Part shown: one piece after another, positions 37,975 to 48,658 of the stretch | Numbering within the stretch: the stretch's first letter is position 1 | How the letters are laid out: each line of letters starts with the position of its first letter | DNA from: Lobulomyces angularis | Lineage: Eukaryota > Chytridiomycota > Chytridiomycetes > Lobulomycetales > Lobulomycetaceae | NCBI GenBank assembly: GCA_027604685.1 | Contig: JADHYX010000043.1 | Location: forward strand, 17,151-81,150 | Direction of reading: 5' to 3' | DNA length: 64,000 nucleotides | The notes under the pieces: model-generated | The model's input: the letters and a program-made list of their open reading frames with translations, nothing else | Database searches by the model: none | Told to the model about the DNA's origin: nothing | Translations under genes and position numbers: made by a program

Positions 37975-40900
37975 CTAGAATCCGGCCAATTTTTCCATTA
38001 AATCTATTAATTCAAATGGACTTTCTACTACAAAACCAGCATTGGTTTTAGTTTCTTCTTTACCAACATGGCATGTAAAGGTATTTGGTTGGGTTACAGC
38101 TTGGGTGGAACTCTCCCTAATAACATTTAAAGCTTTAAACATATCCTCGTCTGTTTGGTCATCTCCGGCGCAGAAAATAAAATCCGCTTCTCCTCTTTGT
38201 TTTAATAAAATGGAGACTATTTCACCTTTATTTATCAAAAACGGTCTAACCTTAAATAAAAAAAAGAAATAAATTGATTAATTTTGAATTAAAGGTAAAC
38301 AGTAGCATACTTCAACGTTTTTTTTGCCTTCTAAAACTTCTACAGGATAAAAAGGTTTAATTTGCTTCTGAAGTTCAGCAAAGCATTCCTTTGCTTGAAA
38401 CTGCCCTAATTCTGGATCAGCAAGTCTATAATGCCAGGTAATAGATGATTTTTTGGTTTCAATAAATGTACCTAATGTATTTAATTTTTAAAAAAAAGCC
38501 AAAAAAAATTTTTTTCTTCCAATACCAGAAGTTCTGTCAGTATAGTAATTAAAAATTTCTAATGCCTTTGGTTGCCAGCTGTTATCAATTTCAACCAAGT
38601 TCTCCCACTCGCTTGTGGCATTACCAGATTTTTGAACTGGTGGATATTTCACAAAGCAACCATGCTCTGCACTGAAAACAATATTAATTAAACAAAATGT
38701 TGATATACCTTAAACCAAGTCCAGAAACACTTCCTAACCATTCATCTAAACAAGCTTGATCTCTTCCAGATATTACAAAAACCACATTAAGGGGATCCTT
38801 TACCAATATATTTAATGCTTTAAGCATATTCGGTGCTGGAATTGCCTCATTTGGTGTTTTACAAATTGGAGTTAATGTTCCGTCATAGTCAAATAAAAGC
38901 AACCTTCTCTTAGCTTTGGTATAATTTTGCATAATTAGTTCTTTGTCTAAAGTAGGAGTAACAGACTTTTTTGTATTTTCATCTTCGAAATTACAGGAAA
39001 CTGGAATGGCTTCTTGATTTTTTTCAGCACTAACAACTTTATTATCATTGAAAGCAGTATCATCATTACTAGTCGCCTGAAACTCTTGAGTTACTTTATT
39101 TTTTTTACTCTTTTTCTTCTGCAGCTCGTTTAGAAATGATGTAGCCCAAAAATCTGAAGTATGCCTTGTCACATGATCAAATAGTAACTAAGGTCAATAA
39201 AAAATTAAAATTTAATAACCTTAAAAATTCGATTCACCTGGTGTTTGTATTTTTTATCTTCTGGAGACATATTTAATGCGTCGTATACAGCTTTTGACAC
39301 ACCCTTCAACATTGCATGTTAGCAATAGCAAAATATTTCTCCTATTACCTTATAATCCCATGGATTTACTAGTATGGCGCTACTAAGACTACCCGCTGTC
39401 CCAGTAAATTCACTTAATATAAGAGGTGCATGGTTCTCTTGCTGGCAAACTACAAATTCACTACAACCTAAAAAAACACATTAATTACATACTTTTTTCC
39501 TCTTAATATTGTTACTTGTATTCATTCCATCACGTAAGCTAGTAATTAGGCCAACATCAGCAACAGAAAGTAAAGAGAAATATTCTTCTTCATCCAAACT
39601 GTGATGGTAATGATTTATAGGACTAAATTCTAGGGAACCGAATCTTCCGTTAATTCTACTTACTAACTCTGAAATTAACAATTCAATCTTTGGTGTTTCT
39701 AACTGTGGGGGAGTAGTAACTTGAATTAAAACTACCTTTTAAAAATATAAGATAAAAATAATAAAAAAAAATAGCTTCAGTACCTTGTTATGCCATTCAG
39801 GGTAATCCTCTAAAAATTTTTCGAAAGCATTCAAAAGGTGAAGCACGGATTTAGGGTGGTCTAATTTGTCTCTTCCAACAATAATTTTTTTTCCTGCATA
39901 TAACTCTTTAATAGAGGTCATTTTATCCAAAATGGCAGGTTTTTTTCTAAATTTATTTTTATAATCAAAAATTTTTATGGTATATTTAATACCTAATAGA
40001 TTGAACTCTTTCAACATCAATTCCGATTGGAAACACACCAACATCTACAATTCTTCCATTGTGATCCACTCCCTTTGGAGAAGAGTCCAAGTTCAGCAAT
40101 CTAGCACAGGAACTAATAAAGTGCCTATAGTAGCGGATCAACATTAAAACTTTTTAAATCCAAAAAAAATTTTTTACCTTCCATAAGAGTAAGTCTGAAA
40201 GCCAATTAAATCAGAATGCAGTAAGCCTTCTAGCACTTCAGTTCTTTTTGGCAAACAACGAAATATTTCACTCGTGGGAAATGGAGTATGCAAAAAGAAT
40301 GCTATAGAGGCATTTGGTAATTGGACCCGTACCATCTGCGGTACCAAAAGTAAATGATAATCATGAATCCAAACTTTAAATTGAAAAAAAAAAAAAAAAA
40401 AAGTTTTCGAAAGGAAGAAAAAGAAATTAGAAATACAATCTAAATAAAATAATTTCATACTTATATCCCCTTCGTTGTAATTTTTACAAATTTCATCAGC
40501 AATAAGTTGATTTACAGTTTTATAATTTTGCCAATTTGAAGCCTCCGTTGAGCCATTCGTAGCAGCTTCCCAAACAATATAATGAAACAGCGGCCAAAGA
40601 TCTAAAAAATTAAGAATTTTTTAGTTTTTTTTAAAAATTAAAAAAAAAAACCACTATTGCATTAAGCCATACCCTTTTTACAATATCCTTCATAATGCAA
40701 AGAACTAGTTTTTTCAGAAATGCAAACAGGAACACACTTTTTCTGGGAGTACAACTTTTTAATGCTGGTGACTTGCTGTGAATTCAATTGATCGGATAGA
40801 TTATTTACGGAGCCAATTAAGCCGACATGTAAGCTGTCAAACAAGTCTAAAATTATTTAAAAGTTAAAAAAAAAAAAAAAAGGTAAATAAACTTTACTGA

Positions 40901-41015
40901 TAGCGGAGTATAAAGCAGAATGCCTCTTTCTGCTTTGAAGGGAAAATGAATCAGTTTCTTGGTTGTAGACTGGCACCCAAGGGAGGATATGAGTTGCAAC
41001 GATGTATTTTACCAT
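37975..41015 (-). CDS. TPS2: Trehalose-6-phosphate synthase/phosphatase (Tps2 type)
   Basis: Two-domain trehalose enzyme: a GT20 synthase-like domain followed by a HAD phosphatase domain. From ATG 41015 (MVKYIVATHILPWVPVYN) the synthase half shows LWPLFHYIVWEAATNG, VWIHDYHLLLVPQMVR, AFFLHTPFPTSEIFRCLPKR, GRDKLDHPKSV (canonical Tps1 has VDRLDYIKG), LLSVADVGLITSLRDGMN, LSEFTGTAGSL and LVNPWD. The phosphatase half shows the DxDxT nucleophile in LLLFDYDGTLTPIC, VFVISGRD, GLSAEHGCF and FCAGDDQTDEDMFKAL. Altered residues in the synthase half and the intact phosphatase half suggest the main activity is phosphatase, as in yeast Tps2. An Asn/Lys-rich linker of ~60 residues joins them. Roughly a dozen introns. 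Confidence 0.9.
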
Positions 41016-41439
41016 ACTTAAATTTTTAAAAATTCCAAAAAAAAATTTTCTTATTTATTCAATAAAAATTTTGTGGACATTTTTTAGTTTGCTTTAGTTG
41101 CCTTGCCAACAACAGTGCCTGGCTGGCGCCCTTGGCACTCTACACCCTACTCAAGAAAAATGTGCTGCGCGCAATTATTGGCGCTCGCTCTTATTCTTGT
41201 GGTGTCCGTAACATACATTTCTATGAAAAACTTCTATTCTACTACAAAATTCTAATGTTTAAAATAATTGATGTACTATGCAGTTTATTATATTAGATAA
41301 AAAAAAAATTTATCGTAATCTATCTGAGGCCATAAAACAGAAAACCTTAAATTAACCTACCTTCAAAAAAATAATCAAGTTCAAATCTAAATGTATTACA
41401 GCAACAAAAAAATCCTAACTTGACTACAAGAGCTTTATG
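41016..41439. other. Intergenic region with a GC-rich block
   Basis: Lies upstream of the trehalose gene and downstream of the WD40 gene. Bases 41101-41160 contain 33 G or C of 60, about double the local level, and 41161-41212 continues with TGCGCGCA and GGCGCTCGCTC. The block includes short palindromes (GGCGCC, TGCGCGCA). It sits 85-200 bp before the trehalose ATG, so a promoter role is plausible. Confidence 0.5.
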
Positions 41440-42888
41440 TTATTGACTAAATTCCAAATTAAACTTAACAATAACCCCATCATCACCTGAACAAATAACT
41501 TGATTGTTGTTAGGTGATAATGAAATGTTTCTTATTGCGTTCTTCATTCCAGAAAATTCTTTGAATTCCGAATAATTTTCTTCTTTTAAAAGATCTCTCG
41601 TCAATTGTTGATCCTTGATTTTAATTTCCATATCCTCTTTTTTTATAATGTGATTAACATAAATCTTTCCATTTCCCCAGCCGGAAACCAGACCATTGTT
41701 AACGGATTTAAGACTGTAGCAGCATCTATCTACGGGATTTGTTTGCATAGGAAAACATCGTTCACCAGAACTTTGTATGGTGTACGACTTCAAAACACCA
41801 CTTTGATTTCGCAAGTCCATAAGAAAAACCTTTCCTTCCTCACCCACTGTCATCCCGAAATTAGATGTGGTAGTGGAATCGTTTACACCAACTGTAGCAA
41901 CGTTGGTGACACCTTTAAATTTAGAAATGTTCGAGCTATCTTTTATTATATCCTTTGGCACCATTCTTCCAACTCCTTTACTTTTTAGTCTCTAACAATT
42001 ATTAAAAAAACCGGATATAGATTGATACCAAATCAAATAGTCTGACGATTCCATCAAATTTTCCAGCGGTCAATATCAAATTTTCGTTCGGCAAAAGAGG
42101 ACCTCTGTCAATGTCCTCACCAGAAATTCCAGTCAAAAAGTTTGTTACTGGCCCTAAGAAAGTAAAAATCATGAAGTTCTTATAATTCGTTGAAAAATAA
42201 ATTGTTACCATCATGACAGTTAATAGTTATAACAGGTTTTTCAAAATTATTAGTAATAGTTTTAAATTCAAAAAAATTTAAACTACCATTTCTATTAGAA
42301 TTAATTAAATATTTCATGTTAAATTTGAAATCCAATATCGGTACAGCATTAAAAACAGAGTTTTCGGTTACTGAACAAGTGGTGTTCGATAGATGAGATA
42401 TTAGCCGATACTTGTGATAAATATTCATTTTTCCATCATATGAGGAGCTAATGAAATCTATAGCATGAGCCTTGTTATGAACTTTTTTAATTTGTGTTAT
42501 GCTGCCACTGTGTTGTTGTAGTGAAACGGGTTTTTTATTTTCTAAATTTGAATTCCATTGAAAAATCTTGCCATACATATCTCCTGTAACTAAACTGTTT
42601 TTATCAACAAAATCTTTATTTAGTAAAAAAAAAAAGTTGCGATTAAAAAAAGAAGAAAAAAATTTTTTTTATTTAATGTATTATTCAAATACCTACTGCA
42701 GTTATCCAGTCAGAATGTACAATATTTTTAAGTCCTCCAAATTTTATTATTTTATCATCTTTACCAATTTTGAAAGCGATGTGATCTGCACCACCAACTA
42801 AAATTTCATCCCGTTCATTTTGCTTTAAATCCAAAATGGGACGATGGCTAACTCTAAAACTACTAGTTGCATTTACTTCTACATTCAT
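41440..42888 (-). CDS. WD40-repeat protein, exact family unknown
   Basis: Four exons starting at ATG 42888 (MNVEVNATSSFRV) encode ~440 residues of beta-propeller repeats. Recognisable blades include HSDWITAVDFVDKNSLVTGDMYGKIFQW, LQQHSGSITQIKKV...FISSSYDGKMNIYHKY, PNENLILTAGKFDGIVRLFDL and MKNAIRNISLSPNNNQVICSGDDGVIVKFNL. Blades are degenerate and I cannot match the order to a named protein; a nucleoporin-like or ribosome-biogenesis propeller would fit. No membrane segment is present. Confidence 0.75.
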
Positions 42889-43242
42889 ACTTTCATTGTT
42901 TGGTAATTTTTTGAAAAAAAATTTCTTTTTCTTTAAGAAAAAATATAAAATTTTATTTAAATTTTCATCTCTAATCTATCTGTTTATAAAATTATATATA
43001 AGTATATAAATATTTTTTATGTGAATTTATTTTTTTATTTTTATTTTTAATTATTTTCTCCATAGATTCTGTGATGTTCTGGAAACAAAGGTTTGAAAAA
43101 ATTTAAAGTGAATAAAAAAAAATTAAAAGAACTAAATTTTTTTTTATTTTTTAAATCAAATTAAAAAAAAAAAAAAATAAATTAAAAAAAAAAAATTAAA
43201 ATAAAAACAAAAATTATAATAAAGAGTTGTTTTTTTAAACAA
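42889..43242. other. Divergent A/T-rich spacer
   Basis: Shared upstream region of the WD40 gene (minus) and GNA1 (plus). It is nearly all A and T with long A and T runs (43130-43200). No motif can be resolved. Confidence 0.5.
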
Positions 43243-43952
43243 ATGTCAGAAAGAATTTTGAAAACTTCAGGAGATATACTAAATTCAGATTCAAATAACT
43301 ACATCTTTGAAAACTCGTTATTAGAAAACTGCGATACCCTTCCAGCAGGATATAAATTTAGGCCGCTGGAATTTAACGATTTTTCTAGAGGTTACTACAG
43401 TCTTTTAAGTCAGTTGACTGTAATTGGTGATGAAAATGATGAAAAGTTGTTTCAAGGTAAAATAAAAAAAATTTTTTTATTTGTTTTTATTTTATATTTT
43501 TTTAGATACATTCAAAAAACTGCAATTAAACGCAGATTATAACGTTCTAGTAATAGAAGATACCAACAATGATCTAGTTGTTGCTTCAGGCTCAGTTATA
43601 ATTGGTATTCTTACCTTTTTTTTTATTGTTTATTTATTTTCCTTTGAAAAAAATATAATAATAATTTTTTAATAAAAATTTTTATTTTAGAAAGAAAATT
43701 TATCAGAAATGCAGGTGTCATTGGTCACATTGAGGACATTGTAGTTCATTCTGGTTGTTTTTTTTTTTTTTAGATATGAGAGGAAAAAATTTTGGAAAAT
43801 TGTTGATTGATGAGTTGGTAAAGTTATCAATTAAAGCAGGTTCTTACAAGACAATTTTGGCCTGTGATAAAAAAAATGTTGGATTTTATGAAAAGACTGG
43901 TTTTGTTGAAAAGGAAGTCAGTATGAGTTATTATCATATAAAAAAAAATTAA
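43243..43952 (+). CDS. GNA1: Glucosamine-6-phosphate N-acetyltransferase
   Basis: GNAT-fold enzyme that acetylates glucosamine-6-phosphate on the way to UDP-GlcNAc, needed for chitin and glycosylation. Exons 43243-43456, 43506-43604, 43691-43753 and 43774-43952 join in phase for 184 residues (yeast Gna1 159). Evidence: LPAGYKFRPLEFNDFSRGYYSLLSQLT, NADYNVLVIEDTNNDLVVASGSVIIERKFIRNAGVIGHIEDIVVHSDMRGKNFGKLLIDELV (acetyl-CoA loop), and YKTILACDKKNVGFYEKTGF. The third intron, 43754-43773, is only 20 nt and is mostly a T run, yet it is required to keep the conserved HSDMRGKN frame. Confidence 0.93.
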
Positions 43953-44339
43953 AAAAAAAATTATTTATTACTAATTTTGATTTTATAATAAGATTGTTGT
44001 TTTAATTTTATTTTTTTATTTTTTTTTTTAATCTTACCTTATTAAAAAAGGATCAATGAAAATTATTTTGATTTTTTTTTTTTTTTTTAACTTAAAAACA
44101 AATAAAATTAAATTTAAAAAAGAAAATCATATATAAATTTAAAAAGGAAAGAAATTAAAAAAAAAAAATAAAAAAAATAAAAATTCAAAAATAGATGTAT
44201 AATAAAAAAATAGAAAAAGTAAAAAAAAAAAAGATATATAATAGAAACAAGTACTTTTTTTTTAAAATAAAAAATAAAAAAAAAATTAATTTTGTTAGGA
44301 TGTTTTTTTTTTAAATTTTTATTTTTCAATTTTTTTTAA
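43953..44339. other. Low-complexity convergent spacer
   Basis: Dominated by A and T homopolymers between two convergent genes. Open frames here consist of Phe/Lys runs and are artefacts. Nothing else is seen. Confidence 0.6.
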
Positions 44340-47300
44340 TTAAAGTGTAGAAAATATGCATTCTAAACTTTGCTTGAAAATTATATTGTACTCGCTAGAA
44401 GAAGATTTTATGTTTATATTGTATTGGGAATTATTCTGTTGAACTTCCGCTAAAAACAAGGAAGGCTCCTCAGGTAACTTGGCAAAAAACAGCCACCCCT
44501 AAAAGAAAACAAAAAAATATACAAAGAGTAATTGGATTATTGTTACATTGTTACTCGAGTTATTTCCAAGGTAAAGGTAGTTTGCTCCTAATTTTTCAAT
44601 TAATGCAGCACCTGATGTGTTGCCAGAACTTCTAACTAAAAACTGATTTGATACCAAACTGAAACTTTGATTCAAGTTGATGCTTTGATTTTTAAAAGTT
44701 TCCAACTCATTTCCATTCAATGATTGAAAAAGTAAGTGAAATGGAATGCAAGCACTAAAGTAATAGATTCCCAAATTGTTTTTTATAGCAACTTGAATTA
44801 AATTCAGAGGGTCCATTCTTTGTTTTCCACCAGTCTTTGTTAATGAAATTGAACTTTCTAAAGTCTGCGATGGTGATAGATTTTTAATTAAAGGTTCAGA
44901 GGATGTCAGTCCAAAACTAAAATTGAAATTAAATATTGAATAAAATTATATATATAAATAATAATAGTAATAATTATTATTACGTGTTAACATTAAACTG
45001 AATTGCAAAGTCAGAAAAATTAGTGCTAGATTTGTTCGTATATGTCAAATCCAAAAAAAGTTTATCATTTTTTTTTGAAAAAGTTGTCAGTAGTTCCAAG
45101 CCATTGGCACTTAAAGAATCCAACACTACTACTTTAGGAAGAGAGGTAGCTTGTTTTCCACCAAATCCTGCAACACTTTGTCCACCAAACAAAGACGCAG
45201 AAGCCCCCAATGTTGACAATGGGGATCCCAAAATTCCTGTTGGTGAGGAATTGAAGGAACCACCAGTATTGTTGCTTTGCATATTAAAAGAACCTCCAGT
45301 ATTTAATGCGGACATTCCATAATTTGGCGTTGATGATGGTGCCATATCCATCAACCCTAGTAAATCGTCCATAGGATTTGATGGCTTGGAACTATGGGAG
45401 GCAGCAGAATTTTGTGTGGGAGATGTGGTTGGGGCGTCAAAATTTAAATCTAACAAATCCGCAATACCGCTTTGTTGTACTTGCTTCACAACTTCCATTA
45501 TATTTCCACCCTCCTCTTCGTAACCTTCTTCACCACTTTGAATAAAAAAAAATATTTAAAAAAAAAAAAAAATTATTGCAGGAAAAAATACTCAGCGGCT
45601 CTAGTGTATTCAACTGTTGCTTGTCCCAATAACGCTGGTGATTTATGATAAACGGATGCCAGTGAGGCTATATTTGAAATCAATTCATCCAATAAGGACT
45701 CGCTGACCGTGGAACTATCTAAATCAATTGGTGGTCTTTCTTCTAAAACAACAGCCTTACAAATGATAAAAAAAATTGAAAAATGCAAAAAAAAATTAAA
45801 AAAGAGAAAAAAAAGTTATATACTTTTGCTGTTTCGGGATTTGATGACAATAACCTCCAATACACGTAGGCTCTGTCTCTAATGTCAGGGTTATCGCATT
45901 CTTGGGTAGCAAGTTGCAATATATTATTAACAAGTGCTTGAGCACTTCCTGGTCTTTTTAAAAATAATTTGACAATTGCAGTTAGCAGCTGTAATTGGAC
46001 CTAATAGTAAAAAATAATCATCGCATTTAATATTTTCATAACAAAAGTGGAATAATTTTTATTGTATTTACCATAACTCCTTCATCCTTAAAATTTTCAC
46101 TAAAATATTGTAAAAGATCTTCAGAATTTTCAATTCTTTCAACATATTCTCCAATAATCCAAATCAAGGAGGCTTTAGCTTCCGGTTCGTCTAATGATTC
46201 TAAATTTTCGCATAAAGTAGGAATTATTCCCTCATATCTTTGTGGGTATTTTCGGAAAATGTCCTATAAGAATAAATAGAAATTTGTTTTAAATAACTTT
46301 TTCCAGTAGACAGCAAAATCAAACCTTAATAACAATTATTGCTTCTTGAACAACATAATTAACATTTGATTTCGATTTAATTAAATCCAACAATACATTT
46401 ACACATCGTTCAGATGCTGATTCTATTTTTAAAGCACAACGCCCAATAGCTCTAACACTTTTTCTAACAAATTCCACTTCAACTTCATTTGCATATCTAT
46501 ATTACAATATGNNNNNNNNNNCCCAATAACAAAAAATTCAAAAAAAAAATTAAAAAATTATACCACATTATCTTTTTTTTTTTTTTTTGTAATGACATAC
46601 TCCCGAAGTTCAGATAAAACTTGATCAATATTTTTATCATTGCACAATTTAATGATAACTTCTAATTTTTCTAATTTCACGTACAAAGGATCGTTATATT
46701 TAGTGAAAAAAACCCTCATTTCTTGAGATAAAATGTCTGGACACTTTTGTAGAATCAAATTGATATTTCGAAGTGATACATATTGAATTTCAGGTTGTTC
46801 CGAAAGCAGTGTCACTATGAAAAAAGAAAAAATAAGTTCCTTACAAAAATTAACGGTAATTTTTATTCTCACCTAAAGGAGGTGCTAATTTTTTTATAAC
46901 TTGTTTCATCAGTTCATCATTCTGAGACATGTATTGCATATATATCATAAGTACCTAAATATTCCAAAACGCAAGGACATTAAATATGATGTAAATTAAA
47001 CGTATATATTCAACCTTTGTTGCAGATAATACAACACTAGCATTGGCATGCTGAAGTCTAGGAATTACTCGTTCACAAATTTCTCCAGCCTCTTTACCAT
47101 CTACTGGTTTGTACTGAGCCAACGAAGATAAAATACAGATTTGACCCCATCTGAAAAAGAATATTTTAATTTAAATGAAATCACACACGTTTTCTTTTTG
47201 ATAATTTTACTCAGTGCATTCGTTGAGTGCTGCCAGTAATTTCGTTAAAACATTATTATTCACAGTAAATATATCTTTTCTAACCGAAGATTCAGAAATT

Positions 47301-48210
47301 TCCGATAATGCACCAACCGCATTTGCAATTACCTGATTAACAACAAAAATTTATCATCATATAAATTTTTTTAAGTTTATTTAAAAAAAAAGGTTAAAAC
47401 CATTGGATTGCTATCCCCAAGCATATCTTGTAAAATAGTAATTAACCCATTATCAATGGCAATTGAAGGATTTAAATCAAATAATTTTGCAACACATAAA
47501 GCAGCAGTTTTTCGTACATAAGGATCACTATCCTAAACGCAATTTTTAAATTACTAAGAATATAATCAAAGTTTGTTTCAGAAAAAACCTTCAATCCTTT
47601 TTTTAAAGGTTCCATTAAGTAATCAATAATTTTTTCCACTCTTAAACACCCCATAGTACGAATTGCTAAAGCTCTAATTAATGGATTATGGTCGTCGGTA
47701 TCCTAATATGCATTAAAATAAAAATAAAAAAAAAAGGTTTACAATTCGTTAAAATAAAATAAAAAATAAAATAAGTAAAAAATACTGCTTAAAATATTAA
47801 CCTTAACAAAAGTATTCACAGCCAAAATTACCAATTCTGGGTTAGTTTTGGCATAGTTAATCAAATATAAATAAACTAGTTTTTTCAATTCTAAATCTTC
47901 GGTTTGCATATTTTTGACTACATCTGCGAATAGTGGAGAAACATCTTTTCCGATGGTCATGTTAGCAATTACTTTTTTGACAGTTTCCTTCCTTTTATCT
48001 TTGTATTCAGAATTTAGATCAGCTTTTAACTCAAAAGTTTCACCTATATGTGAATTAAGTACATGTAAATGAAAATGGAAAAAAAAAAAATAAAAAAAGT
48101 GATAAAACAAAATAAAATCTTTCAAAAAAAGATGTGAGAAAAAAAAAAAGTGGAGAGAATTGTAACATTAACTAACCTTTTGTTTTAGTGTTAAAAAACT
48201 TTCGAGACAT
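44340..48210 (-). CDS. AP-1/AP-2 complex beta subunit (beta-adaptin)
   Basis: Large clathrin-adaptor subunit for vesicle coat assembly. From ATG 48210 ([12 protein letters not shown]) about 15 exons encode the trunk of HEAT-like repeats: [146 protein letters not shown] and [13 protein letters not shown] Ser/Gly/Asn-rich hinge follows with a DLLDLNFD motif, the likely clathrin box. The C-terminal ear has [25 protein letters not shown] and ends at 44342. AP-1 and AP-2 beta cannot be told apart here; some lineages share one gene. A 10-N gap lies in an intron. Confidence 0.92.
46512..46521. other. Assembly gap (10 N)
   Basis: Ten N bases lie inside an intron of the beta-adaptin gene, upstream of the acceptor at ~46499. 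The flanking exons join in phase (GGGA donor GTATGT to acceptor ATATAG, giving LREYANEVEV), so no coding sequence appears lost, though the true intron length is unknown. Confidence 0.95.
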
Positions 48211-48658
48211 TTTCTTTTTTTTTTTAAGTTTGTATTTTTAAAATATTGATTATTATGATAAAATGACAAAGAGTTATAATTGAAAGCAAATTGACTTTAT
48301 TTTTTATTTTATTAGTCTTCTAAATATCAGTATTTTCTTTTTTAGAGACTGATCTTTGAAAAATTTTCAACATGTGTGACCAAATTAAAAAAAAAAAATA
48401 TTTAACTTCTTTTGGAATAACATAATTTATAAAAAAAAATGGAAAAATTGATATAAAACTTATATATGATAAATTTTTATTTTGTTTGATGGAAATTTAG
48501 ATATGAAGTTGTAAAGATTTAACTTAAATTATTGAAATTTTGAAGTTTTATCAATAAACGTTTTATTTTTTTTTTGGAATCCCACCAAACATAACTACAC
48601 TAATATTAACAATATATAATAAATAAAACTTTTTTTATTCTACCACAAATAAATAAAG
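48211..48658. other. Intergenic spacer
   Basis: Separates the beta-adaptin start from the stop of the SET-fusion gene, both on the minus strand. It is A/T-rich and holds the beta-adaptin promoter. No open frame is supported. Confidence 0.5.

Noticed and set aside
43953..44339. Frames of 60-80 codons rich in Phe, Lys and Ile
   Set aside because: They consist of A/T homopolymer translations and contain no protein-like pattern.
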